From the NCBI GenBank assembly GCA_947561585.1, contig CANNZV010000840.1:124001-188000 (forward strand): a stretch of DNA of 64,000 nt, written 5' to 3'. The notes beneath the pieces were generated by a model. It saw only the letters and a list, made by a program, of their open reading frames with translations. It did no database searches and had not been told where the DNA came from. A program made the translations under genes and the position numbers. The number at the start of each line of letters is the position of its first letter. Positions within the stretch are counted from its first letter, which is position 1. The stretch comes from Caprella mutica. Its lineage: Eukaryota > Arthropoda > Malacostraca > Amphipoda > Caprellidae. Shown here in pieces: positions 47,275 to 59,900 of the stretch.

Positions 47275-48425
47275 TCCAGAAAATTTTTAGTTACAATAAC
47301 AAATTTACTTTTCCTAAGAATTTTAACTTTAATTAACAATTGTAATTCAAATTTCAATAAGAATTTCTATTTCAATAACAATTTTACATTTCCATACAAT
47401 TATTTCATTTCAATGACAGTTTCAACTTCCATAATAAATATGTTATTTTCAATAGCAATTTTAACTTCCAATAACAATAAAAAATAAAAATAAAATAATT
47501 TCAGTAGAAAAATTAGTGTTAAAAAATACCATTGAGACTCTGTAAAGAGAGTAATAAGAATCCATACAATGCCCCTTTTTCATATCACTCGTATTTTGAG
47601 ACTAAAGGATCTTTTTTGAGACTAAAGGAATTATTTATTGTATATTCGTTCAGAGATTAATATAATTTTTAACTACCCCAACTTACCCCGTGAAACTAGG
47701 CCTGCTTCTGGTTCAATCATTAGTCATCACAGATTAATTTTACACGATCACAGTGGTAACTATTCGTATTCAGCCGATAAACGGTGGCAGACTCTACTTC
47801 CAAATATAAAAACAATCACCTCTCTAAATCTTAAAAATATGCCGGTCTTAACTAATTAACTTATATTGTACCTACTCTACGAATAGATAATAATTGTATG
47901 TGCTATTTTTGTGTGTGCTTTGGCTACAGATCTTTCATTTCTATAAGTGTGGCTACTTTGTATAATCGGTTTATTATTTCTTTTTATTATAAATAAATAC
48001 TATTTATGTAACGGGTTCATATGTTTAATATACAATCTTATCATGCTTACCGAAATTGTGTTGCCCGAAAATATCTTGTAATTAAGAAATTATATATGGG
48101 CTTGTAGAACTGTATTTATTTTATTTTCATCAATAATATCCCTATCCTTATTCCATTAAATTCATATTTCCAAAACAATTATATTCAATTAGCTACAATC
48201 AAATTTCCAGAACAATCAAATTTTCATAACAATCAAATTTCCGTAAAAATCAAATTTCCATAACAATCAAATTTCCATAACAATTAAATTTCCTTAACAA
48301 TCCAATTTTCACAACAATTTCCATACCAATCAAATATCCATAACAATTCCCATAACAATCAAATTTCCATAACAATTTCCATAACAATCAAATTTCCACA
48401 ACAATCAAATTTCCATAACAATTTA
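47275..48425. repeat. Degenerate 17-20 bp array split by a LINE fragment
   Basis: Units of the type TTTCAATAACAATTTTAA at 47275-47475 and AAATTTCCATAACAATC at 48170-48425 look like two halves of one old array. The 47590-48130 stretch between them is a LINE tail, so the insertion may have separated the halves. Similarity between the halves is modest. Confidence 0.6.
47638..48112 (+). pseudogene. 3' tail of a second CR1-like LINE, truncated
   Basis: A 73-codon frame (47638-47859) ends with HRLILHDHSGNYSYSADKRW and LLPNIKTITSLNL. It resembles the C-terminus of the intact LINE at 31 kb (HPRL-type segment, FWNALPPQIK, SVAIFK). About 200 bp later TTGCCCGAAAATATCTTG and TATGGGCTTG repeat the 3' UTR hairpin region of the intact element. 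It is therefore a heavily 5'-truncated copy of a related but distinct element. Confidence 0.65.
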
Positions 48426-48802
48426 CATAGTTTATGAGATTCAAAACTTTCAGCGTTCATCTTAACTCTGCATTTTTTTTTTTTGCAAAATACCTACGAG
48501 AAAAATCTCATAACTTCAAAATTGGTTGCCGAAGGTTTTTCTGTAGAATAGTTAGCATTTCTTAAGAAAATATAGATAGCTTTTTATGTTATAGTATTTA
48601 CTAACGAAACACTTCAGATAAACTAACATCAAATCTTAACGATAAAGTTATCGAAAAAATATTAGCATTTTGAGCTAAAGTTTCACCTCCAATCAACATC
48701 AAACGCAAAAAACAGTAACGAGAAGAACACAAAAAACAGTAACGAAAAGAACAGAAACAAATACAGCAACGAGAAAAAAATAGAAACAAAATCAACTAGA
48801 TT

Positions 48803-49352
48803 AAGTGCACTTGGTAGAGCGTATACCTTCGCCGCCACTTATAGATGGCCTTGACCATCCGATAATACTTTGATCTCTTCCTTTGACCCGTTCGTTCCCA
48901 AAATCTGATAAACTGGTGATTGGATAATGACCAATTATTCCACCAAGTTTCATGTAATTTGGTTGAATACTTTTTGAGTTATTGAATTATAAATGACTTT
49001 GACCTTGACCTTTGACCAGATTGCTCCCAAATTCTATCAGATGGTTCATGGACATTAATTTGTCGTTTTATCAAACTTCAAGCAAATCGGTTGAATATTT
49101 TTGAGTTATTAAATTATAAATGACCTTGACCTTGATTTAACCAAATAGTTCCTGAATATTGAATAATCGTCCCACCAAGTTTCATGCAATCTGGTTGAAT
49201 AGTTTTTGAGTTATAAATCACCTTGACCTTGGACCGGATCGCTCCCAAAATTCTACCAGCAGGTTCTTTTTTGAGTTATGCAAATACCAAGATGATAAAT
49301 AAATAAATAAATGCCGGTAAAATATAACCATCCGCAAATTTGCGTAGGTTAT
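48803..49352 (+). repeat. Dispersed TTGACC repeat, copy 2
   Basis: Head CACTTGGTAGAGCGTATACC, core units (ATAATGACCAAT, TACTTTTTGAGTTATTGA, CTTTGACCTTGACCTTTGAC) and tail GATGATAAATAAATAAATAA / AATATAACC / CCGCAAATTTGCG. The order and spacing match 12679-13272, so this is a full-length second copy. Confidence 0.75.
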
Positions 49353-50398
49353 AACGACCCTTTTCTACATGTAAAGATACTATAAATTAATTTAGATAAA
49401 TAAAAACGGGAAAAAGCAATCAGTATGTTAGTGTAAATTGTATGTTATTGTTAATTGTATGTAATGTTATTGTAATTTATTATTATTTGTATATAATGTT
49501 AATTGTAAGTTAAAATTATTTGCATGTCATGTTAATTTTACGTTAATGTAAATTGTACGTGATAATGTTAAAAGTTCTTTAATGTTAAAATTATGTTAAT
49601 GTTAATTGTAAGAAATTGTTAATTGTATATTATTGTTAACGTTGGATGTGTTCATTAATTATTGCTACTACCTAATTGTATGTTAAATGTATAAGCCTTC
49701 TCTATATTTAGATCTGTCTGATTACTTTTCTTTACTTTAAATCTTTACTTGCAACTTTATTCAATTTTATCAGGATTTAGAATTTATATATAAATATTAC
49801 TGAAGATACTTAGATATTCATTTATTTATTTACATTATTTGCATTTCAATAACATTTTCAAATTTTATTTCAAATTATCTTTATCATTATTTATCAAATA
49901 CTAATTCATATTCTTACGATAATTACTAATGGATTGAATTAAATGATAGTTTTTCTTAAATATTTTTATTCAAACAAGAAATAAAATTAACAAATGAAGC
50001 CTAATAAAGCAAAATAAAGATTAAATTTATTATAGAAAGTTTTTTGACACACTAAAGACAGCTTATCAAAATTTATTTCATATTTAAATGCAATAATATT
50101 TTATATTCTCCCTTCTTTCGTTGATGTTAGTTTATACTATTTATTTCATCAATTATTTATGTTTAACATATTTATTTTTAGGATTGTCTTTTCGTGATTG
50201 ATAACTGATCATTTTGAAATCTTTACGAATGATCAATTTATTATGATTATAATCCAAATTTGTACTATCAATATGTATGTCTTATTCTTATCAAAATGCT
50301 GTACAAAATTTTACCATAATAGCTGTCTGAAGAATGCCAAAAATCTATATAAAACAATACAAATTCTTTATGACTCTTTTTACTATCTTTCCAGAATA

Positions 50399-50468
50399 AA
50401 AGTTATGGAAGAGGCATCGAAGATCAAGAAGGGACATAAGTTAATCTTCTATGGCCCCACCATAATTT
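50399..50468. mobile_element. Short palindromic element, GGTGGGGCCAT family
   Basis: AAGTTATGGAAGAGGCATCG faces ATCTTCTATGGCCCCACCAT. The right half is canonical and the left half diverged. It is the third inverted pair of this family. Confidence 0.7.
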
Positions 50469-51228
50469 TTTTATCTGGATAACATTGTTTATATTTCGAT
50501 AAAATTTCATTATGATTTAACATTATTATAATTATTTAAAACTCATAACCGCCGACATGATAAAAATCACAAATATTATAACTTAACTGAAAACATATGA
50601 CTTGTATATTTGTTTATTACATATATTTTTTATATCAAATTTACAAGAGTGAAAGAAAAAATCAAAATTAATAAATAAAATTAATCTTAAAAATATCAAA
50701 TTGACTGTAAATTATTTTTTAAATGTCTTCAAAGTACGTCCACAATAAACTCTGAAGATTTCATTACCTCCTTAAATAACAAACGGGACTCGAACTCAAA
50801 AACTTTTCCAATAACAAATCTCATATTCACATTAATTTATCAAAGATTATTAAATAACTAATATGCTTAGAATTAAATATATTTTAAAATCAATTGCACC
50901 TACAATATAAAACCATTCAAAAACAGTAGAGTTAAGAACAAGTATTAAAATAGTTCTATAGAAACATAATCATTATAAAGCTTAAATAATTTCAACACTA
51001 TCTTATCGTAACAACTCTCAACATGTCGCAAACTTGTCGATAACCTGTCAAAACGAAACGATTGCAAAAGATTTTTATCGTCCCCTTTAATAGGCTTATC
51101 ATGCTTTGATTATTCTGATGAGAAGCATTTAACTTTAATTTTAATTGGTATAAATATAAGTTATTAGATTTTAAGTAGATATCATTTAAAATCAGTTTTG
51201 TCATAGAAAATTATGTTTTTGTGCATCG

Positions 51229-51385
51229 GGTTAGTTTCAAGTTATCGGACGGTTCCACATTTTGATAATGGAGAAGAAAAATAATATAATATAGTAGTAT
51301 TATTTAACTTCTATTATAATTATTATATTTTCTTATATTATCGAAAACCTAGAAGCGTCCACTAACTCGGTACTTATCCTATACA
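51229..51385. mobile_element. MITE family A copy 6
   Basis: GGGTTAGTTTCAAGTTATCG and GACGGTTCCACATTTTGATA face TTATCGAAAACC, AGAAGCGTCC and AACTCGGTACTTATCC. It has an AT-rich core of about 80 bp with no coding capacity. Confidence 0.75.
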
Positions 51386-51954
51386 AATCCTTACTTCCTA
51401 TATTTTTAAATTTCTAATTACTTTTTAAACAATAACAGTTTAAAAATGAGAAGAAATCGTCTAAGTTAACCAATAAATGAATACAAATCATTTGTTCTAA
51501 AGTCTAACATTTGACATTTATTCCCTATGTGAACATTACACCACATACACTATAATGTACCAAAATAAAGAAGTAATCCAAAAATACATTGAGCATGAGA
51601 TGGCCTACCTGTAAATACATCTGTAAATACACCTGTAATTACACTGTGACTACCTACAGAGTTAACCCGAACCTACACGGGGAAAGTGGAGAATTTCACA
51701 CAACATTTATTTGTAATTACATACAAAATCATTTGTGATGAATCACCATCAACAGTTGGATTCCATGCAATTACAAATGTTAATTACTAGTTGGCAACTC
51801 ATTCCCCGTGGAGGTTAGGTGCAACTTTAACTACCTACCTACTGAGCATAGAGTACAGCATGGAGAGACAACATCGAGAGAATGGCCAGACTGGTGCCAA
51901 GAGTAACGTGACGTCACTAAATCAACTATCTTTGGTTAATTTGGACAAGATTAG

Positions 51955-52155
51955 GAGGAAAACACACGTAGGTTTTTTTAAATCTTTAAGCTAAGCTCCT
52001 CCTAATATAGTAAAAAACGATATAAATCGTATAATTATTATTTGGTATCCACGATTTATATCTTTTTTTCTTATATTCTCGTGGAAAAAATAGGGGGAGC
52101 TTAGCAAAAAGTCTGGTGGAAAGACTTAAAAAAACTCTGCGTGTGTACGGCCCCT
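51955..52155. mobile_element. Inverted-repeat MITE, GGGCCGTACACACG family, copy 2
   Basis: This is a shorter relative of 27560-27849. AACACACGTAGG and AAGCTAAGCTCCTCC face GGGGGAGCTTAGC, AGTCTGGTGGAAAGACTT and GCGTGTGTACGGCCCC. The centre keeps only a decayed TTGGTATCCACGAT. Confidence 0.8.
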
Positions 52156-53335
52156 TAAGAGAAAAAGGTGGAGAAACGTTAAATCAACTCTCTTTGGTGA
52201 ATTTGAAAAAGGAAGAAAAGAATCCTCCTTTCTTCTACCTCATAGAAAAATTATTCTTAGGTAAGAACTGAAGGTACGTTAGCCAATCAGAAAGGTTGAT
52301 GTAGTGACGTCACACTATCGTAATCTTGTGACCAGTCTTTCATTCTACAGTTTGTGATGTAGAAACTACTTTTCTTTGCCTACCACTACCAACAAGCCTC
52401 TTCTACATTTGTGACGAATAAAAAAAGAAGACATGTGCGAAATTAATTAGTTCTAATATTATGGTATTATATCACTTTCTATAACATCGTATCAATTGAA
52501 ATCCAATATTTTGCATGAAACTTGAAAATAATGATAAAATAACATACATTAACCATAATAGTGAAAATCCAAAAGTCTACTGTATCTTTTTGATAAATTC
52601 AAGACATTTTATAACAGGCTCTTTGTCATTCAAGATTTCAGGTAAGGAAAATACTGATGTAATTGAACTTACAGTTAAAAACCTATGATAGGAATACTTA
52701 ATAATACTAAAGTTAAAGTAAGAAAAGCTGCATTATATATATTAATGAAAATGGCAATATAATATACATATATAAAACTATATTAATAACTAATGGTAAA
52801 TACGATGTTATACAGACACATTCATGAGACAATACTAAATACCCTGAAATATTATTATGCTGAAACTAAAAAGTTGGTTTAAAAATTATAGAAATGTAGA
52901 GGATGCAATTAAATTCATAAATTAAAATAAAGATAAATTTGTACTAGAAAAAGTAATCAAGTAAAAGTAGAAACAGAATTTCTCTCAAATGTTCACGAAA
53001 CTCTAGTAGTCTAATAAACTCCAAATATATAAATACTAACGTTACATTTTATTTGATAGATAGCTCTCAATTTGGACAGTTCAACATTCGAATATATGAG
53101 ACACATAGTTTGTAGTCATGTCAAAATATATGTACATACATCTGTCTAAGCTAAACCTCTACGAACACATTATCAGTTTTCAGTGCCCATCTTCTACTTT
53201 CATCGATAGTACTAAATACAGCCATAGGCGTGATGCTCTATTCTAGAAACGAATTCCGATATCAAAACAGGTGATAGCTATGATAATACACGTGACCAGT
53301 AGGAATGCATGGGGCAGGATTGGGAAAATGTTTTC

Positions 53336-53560
53336 ATGGTTTTTTTTGAACAAACACCAACTGTTGTAAACAAAATGGAGTGAAGGGGTAAAAGAACCAC
53401 CAATAGTTGTAAATAAAGTGGAGTGAAGGGTAAAAATAACCGCCAACTGTTGTAAATGAAGTGGATTAAGGGGTTAAAACAACCACCAACAGCTGTAAAC
53501 AAAATGGAGTGAAGGGATAGAACAACCACCAACTGTTGTAAACAAAATGTAGTGAAGGGT
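53336..53560. repeat. ~44-bp minisatellite downstream of the GluCl stop, 5 units
   Basis: Units contain CACCAACTGTTGTAAACAAA and ATGGAGTGAAGGG. The array begins about 120 bp beyond the stop codon on the gene (minus) strand, so it is likely part of the GluCl 3' UTR. Open frames across it on the minus strand are artefacts. Confidence 0.85.
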
Positions 53561-53679
53561 AAAAATCCGAAAAAAGTCCAAACTCAATTTGGATCCATTT
53601 TATGGGATAGAAATTTAAAGAGACGCCTGAGCAAGATAATGAGCAGTAACCATTCGGGCTTTTCCGTTGTCCCTCTTCT

Positions 53680-53937
53680 TCACGGCTTGGCCATCGCGTC
53701 CTCCTCCTCGTCCGTGAACAAATAGGTACTCCAGTAAGCCATGTTGAAGAATGCGAACACCAAAGGGAAGGTGATTCGACTGATGACGTCGATACGCTTG
53801 CTTCTGGTGGGGAACTTTGCAAGCCAGCTTTTGCAGCAGATTGTCTTGCTGGTGGATGGGTGGACCTGACAGGGCTGGGACTTGTCAGATGAGGCACTGC
53901 TGCCCATTCCCCCGTTATGACGGGACACTAGTGGTTT
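53680..53937 (-). CDS. GluCl: GluCl last exon: loop end, M4, C-terminus
   Basis: 86 codons with TGA at 53680-53682. A Ser/Cys-rich loop segment is followed by [18 protein letters not shown]4 ([20 protein letters not shown]) and an acidic tail ([11 protein letters not shown]). The acceptor TTCTACAG joins the ATG codon ending the M3 exon to AAA CCA in phase 0, matching the usual insect GluCl junction. Confidence 0.93.
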   Translation of the reverse strand, partial: KPLVSRHNGGMGSSASSDKSQPCQVHPSTSKTICCKSWLAKFPTRSKRIDVISRITFPLVFAFFNMAYWSTYLFTDEEEDAMAKP

Positions 53938-56900
53938 CTGTAGAAATAAAGTTATTGATTCAGGATTCTTTTTTCAAGAGAATAAGGATATAAACGGATG
54001 AACGTTGTCGACTTACTTTTGAGATTATTTCAAAAAAGTATAAAATATTGTATTATATTATTGTAAAAGATACTGAAGTTCAAAATTGAATTATACATTT
54101 TTATCTTATACAGGGTGGATCGAAAAAAGCGGAACCCAAATTTGATTTAATATATCTCAGAAACTATTAACGTTATCAACTTTCTAAAATCACCATTGTG
54201 TTTCTTTACTTTTTTTACACAAATGGTGAAAAATTCAAAATTATTCATACATCTATATTGATGCTACAGTAATTATAGTAAACGGTGTCATAAGTATGCT
54301 TGCGCACAAGCAGAAAAATTTATTAAAAAATTTTTTTGACAAAAATACCTAACACAACAATCCTTCACAATATATCATTAACAAACCACATGTCCTCCAT
54401 TTCTTCATGTCCTCCATTTCTTTACATAATTTAATCCTTGTTCTTATTGCTGCCATAACTCTTTTAATTAATGCAGAGTTTTCTTAGAGACAATTCACTT
54501 CACTCGTGATACTCTCATTCAAGTCGTCTAAGTTCACAGGCGAAGTTGAGTACTCTTACTCTTCAATGTCCAAATAAGAAAAAATCACCTGGGGTCATTT
54601 CCAGTTATCTTGGGGGCACCTCATTTGCATAGTTTATTGCAATAGTGCAAATGTTGAACACATCAGTTAGCAAATGTCGCACAACGATCGTCATGGCAGT
54701 AATGAGAACATGGATTGAATTAGATAATTCGTGAAGAAATGAAGGACTTGTTGAAGGATTCGGTAGATAGTGAGGTAGAAATACAGATTAAATATATATT
54801 TTATAATGGATTGTTTAGAATATGATATAAATATATAATATTATAGTGTTTTTCTGTAATTAAAAATAATCTTCGTAACTTTAAGTTTGTGCGCAAGCAT
54901 ACTTATGACACCGTTTACTATAATCACTGTAGCATCAATATTGACAAATGAATAGTTTTCAATTTTTCACCATATTGCTATGTAAGAAAAGTAGACAAAC
55001 ACAATTTAATTTTAGAAAATTCATAATGTTAGTAGTTTCTGAGATATATAAAATCAAAGTTGGGTTCCGCTTTTTTTTACCCACCCTGTATATCTATATA
55101 TTATATTTCAGATATTTCTGTTTCAGTGAGCGTTACAGAAGGAGAATATATTCAATATACTATGAATATATTAATAACAGAACACATTTTAACTCATATA
55201 AAAGGGAATGAAAATAAAAAACGATAATATACCATCAAATACAGAAAGTTTATAACACTAATAAAATTCTTTAACCTTCATTCTAATTACCCTTACTTCG
55301 AGTCCATTAAATGAGGGTAACTCTCGTGAGTTCACCCACCACCTAAATCTTATTAGATAAAGTTACGGAGTAGATCTCAGCTGTCGTTATATTATTCCAA
55401 TTAAAACTTTCCTTCCCAGGGAGAGATTCTGAGAAATTATTAATAACTTTTGGTGCACCAAGCAAGGGAACAGAAGAAGCAAGGTGAGATTACAGTTATA
55501 GGTAATTATGTAGAGAAATTGTAGAGAAATTATTGCTGTTTGTTGTCTAATAGCATAGATTATATAACTTTAGTGAGATAGCTGTCGAAATTATAGTGAA
55601 TGTGAATTAATAGTTCTTTGTAAATACATCGTGTAAATTAATTAAGAGATTTAATTCGAAATGTGAATTTTACGAAATATGAAACAGTCGTGAAATTTGA
55701 TTTTTTTTTTTAATAATTTGATTTTTTTTTCAATAATTTTATTTTTTTAATTCTTATTCAAATTTCCTGATAGTACAATAATAGCATTACATACATTTAT
55801 GCATATGTTATATTATTTGAATGCATTCAGGTAGAGTAATATGCATGCAGGTATAGCAATATGGAACACCAAAAAGGAAAGGTTGGATTTGTGACTGAAG
55901 AGAAGAGGTTAGGATTTTGAGGCTTCAGAAAATAGGAGAAGGATTTCTTCCTTTGGATTCTGAAAAGATCCTGCCACTTTATTATCATCAACATAAGAAA
56001 GAAAGTGAAATTCACAATTTCTTGTTAGTTCATTTGAAAAAGATCAAATTTACTGGTCGTTTTCGTTTAATTTAGAAATATTTAGATTTTTTTTAGAAAA
56101 ATTTCTACCAATTAGTAATCAATAAGCTTAGAATTGTTACAAGGTAATTTTATAGAAGAATCTACCCTTGGCTAAATTTTAATAAATTTTGGAAAGTATG
56201 ACGAATGCCAAAGGAAAAATATATAGAGATACAAGCGAATATTTAGAGTGCTTTTCTAGCATTTAAAGAGGCAGGACTTCTCAATGATAATTTGTTGTTG
56301 TTGTTAACCACTCAATCACCAGTCCAAACTAACGCTGTGGTCAGAGTCGCACATACCCAAAGATTGGACTTTCTGTCTCCATTTCCTCTCTTGCTCACCA
56401 TTGAGAAAGATGAGCCACCATCGACACCTTGCTCAGCCTGCTCCATCTGCGCCTGCAGCGCTGCCTGGTGCTCAAGCTCCCACTCCTTCAACTTGTCTTT
56501 GAGTTTCTCCCGATGTTTGTCAGACCTGGAGGCGTAGTTGACCAGAGCGAACTCTAGCAGTGCAGCGAACACGAACGTGAGACACACGCCCGTCCACACG
56601 TCTATAGCCTGAAACAATTTACGTGGTATTAGTGAAGTGGAAACTGGAATCGTGATTTTGTTGATGAATTGTGATGATGCTTGGCTTTAGAAAACTGAAA
56701 CACTAATTCTGATAATTTGACAGAAAAAAATATAAATATTATTAATTTGATTTCATTTGAATAGAGATTAGTTATTCAGTTTATTAGCCTTTTTTCAAGA
56801 AGAAATCTAATTTCAAAACCAATTGATGTAACGAAAGCGTTTTGTTAATTTTTTAGTAATGTGTGCTTTTAGAATTTTAGGCATAAGATTTCCTCGCAAA

Positions 56901-59900
56901 GATGTACTTTGATGATGTTAATGGAACAGGGTTAAGTACATTCATTAAATGTTCAGTGAATGAAACAATTAAATGTATGGTAAATGAATGAAAAAGGCAA
57001 CCTCTCACTCGTTGGATAGAAGGAAATTCAATCAGTTTGAAAGTCACAATAAATTGATTGAAATAACATATAATTTTAATCAGTGATTTTTCTTTTCAAC
57101 ATGTGAACATAAATTTAAAATTTTGAGTTTCAGTATAAATTTTCAACTACACTTATTTTTTCTTCCTAAATTATGTTCTCAATCAACTTTCGGTTTATTG
57201 TTTGCTAATGACTGTCCGTCATTTTTTTACTGTATAAGAATCGGAAGATATGATTAGTAATATAAATGTAAATTTTAACAACTAAAATATCTTTCTGGTT
57301 TCTTCTTCGATAAACTTTTTCAATTAGTCATTCATTTACATAATTTTTCATTACTCAATTATAATATAACCCGAACAAAAACTAACCATTAAAAGATTTA
57401 TTCTAAACTATTATTTCTATTCGAATTCTATTTTTTAATATACACGAAGTGACTTTCAAACCGTGTGTTAACTTTTCAGTTCTACATATGAGAGGTTGCC
57501 CGATGTTTGACAATGTTCATATTTATATGACAGCAAGCAAGGTTATACCATATGTTTTCAGTCAATTATATATTCAATGTTTCACCTAACATATATAAAT
57601 ATAGTATTTCATTGTCATGTTATATTTCATTGAGTTATATCATTCAATACATATTGGGAATTCTCAGGACAGCAAGAGAGGTTCTTTTTAGTTCTTTAGT
57701 TTTTTGTAACTAGGGAGAAGTTGTACAACTGCATGAAACTTCTTCAGATGAACTGAACTCAAAATATTTAACAGAAATATTTAACAAAAATGCTTCTGTT
57801 AACGCAAGAACGATCGGTGTAAAAAATCTCCGTTAAAACTGTTATTGATAAATTCTGTTATTGTTCAATAGGAATCGTTTTAATTACATTAATATCTAAA
57901 AAAAATAATGCAGATTGAATACAAAAAACAATTCAACTTTGATAATATAATAGATTTTTTTTTTTACGTAAAATGAAATATATTATAAATTTAAGATTTT
58001 AGTAATATATTTGGACGCCGTTTTTGCAGCTCTATTCTATTCCCAGGCTGTTTATATAGTTGTGTAAACTTCTCCAACTCTTATTAAGTCCCTTGTAAAA
58101 ACAATCAGTTCTGTGAAATATTTGCAAGAGTTGCGTAATCCTCTAGACTTTATTAATACAAAGGCTGGGAAGTTTGTTGAAATGAAACAAGATTAGAGAA
58201 AAGAGTGCAGCAAGTTCTCGCCAGCTCTCATCCAAGAGTTTATTTCTAAGGTTTCAAGCAAAATGATTCCATCTGAAAAGTTCTGCAGCATTTTAAAGTG
58301 ACCGTTTGTATTCGAAAACTTTGCGGGAATTTTCTCCTTAGAAACTGATGGAACAAAAAATTGCAGAAAATACTTTATAGAAAATGTTTCAAGTCGAAGA
58401 AAATATTATTTGTTTCCGAACTTGTTTTTTTATAACGGGGATAGAGTTTTCCCATTTCCAAAATAAAGGAAACAAGGTGGTAGAATGTTCTATTTTGTGG
58501 AAAAGAATAACCCTCTCTTGCAGTCATTCGAATTATTGAAGAATTGACAAAACTATATTCATCTACGACATCAAAGAATTGCTTATAGTTCTGAAATGAG
58601 ATTGCTCCGTTGTACGTGGCGTACAGTGTGATAGGGTGATGCACGTATATTACGGTAACAGATACGTCTTAATCAGAAATAACACAAGCATTTATTTTTC
58701 ATACACTTTTTTAAACATTACAAAAGTACAAAAATAATTATCCGAATTAATATAGGTGCAAATTTACATTGTACCGCAATATACTCACGTCACCCTAGTG
58801 TGGTTAGAAATACATTCACGTTAGTCCTTTATTATGCCTTATAGAATAGATTGAGATTGATATTCAAACATGGAAACATCTATAGTAATATTTTCAGGGT
58901 TTACAATCACGACAACAAAGGGGGATAGCCCATAGCTGAAAGATTTCCCTCTCTCCTTCCTCTTACTGGAACACTTAGTGAAATTTGATGATCCAAGCAA
59001 TAAATTATATAGGTTGGCTTAACTTTGGATTTTGATGATTAATGGTATTCTATTTAATAATCATAAGTGGCGACTATTACATACCGATTGCGATGGTATG
59101 ACCGGAGGTAAAATTAGAATATTTTTTAAAGAATATTTTTAGCTAGAAATGATGATCATTTATTACAAATGATGAAAATAGGATTAGTAAAATACATACA
59201 TTATTCGATACATACCTAAACTATGAATGAAATTTAATGATGATTTTTGAAAATTGAAAACTTGAATTATTAGTAGGAAATTTTATTCCACTTTGTAATT
59301 GATACATTGAAATTACAATTTTTTTTAAATTACAATTAAAAATAACTCAATTACTATCACTTATATAAATACTGGTTCAATACTTCTGTTTTCCTTTGAT
59401 GATTGATAAAATTTTCTTGACAATCAGAAAAATAAAATTTTCAGTAACTAACTATTCACTGAAGATTGATTACCTGATCCAAAATCCAATTTTACTCCAA
59501 CCAGATTTATTACATTAAGTTGGTATTATTTTCTTAAGAAAAAGTTTGAGGGGGGAAAGTTCGTAGCCAGGTGCACACAGAAGACCGAATGAGAGCATGC
59601 GTGAGTAACAGAAAGCAAGAAGCCATGAGACAAATAAGGGTCAAAGAGGATGAGTCTACAGGGTGAGCAAGAAGAAAGTGGTACGCGCTTCTCTCTAAAT
59701 TCTTTTAACATTTATTGAATAACATCAGTGATAATAAGGGTGACAAACATATAGAAAAAAGTGTTCTAAGCATCGATCAGCAATATGTGTTTGTGTGTGC
59801 AAGATAATATCTACAGATTCGGCAGGATAACTGGCAGACGTGAATGGTGCTCCAGTGCTGACATGGTCGAAGGTCTCGAAGTTGTAGGTGAATTAGTGTC

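Larger units (their letters stand above)
49353..53230. other. AT-rich spacer with MITEs, no gene
   Basis: No coding exon is recognised between the dispersed repeat and the GluCl 3' end. The content includes a degenerate GTTAATTGTATGTTATT array (49434-49640), the palindrome at 50399, MITEs at 51229 and 51955, and a short TGTAAATACA repeat near 51612-51655. Confidence 0.55.

Noticed and set aside
56292..56537. 81-codon plus-strand frame over the GluCl M3 exon
   Set aside because: It is the antisense shadow of the channel exon, which has matching splice sites and conserved motifs on the minus strand.
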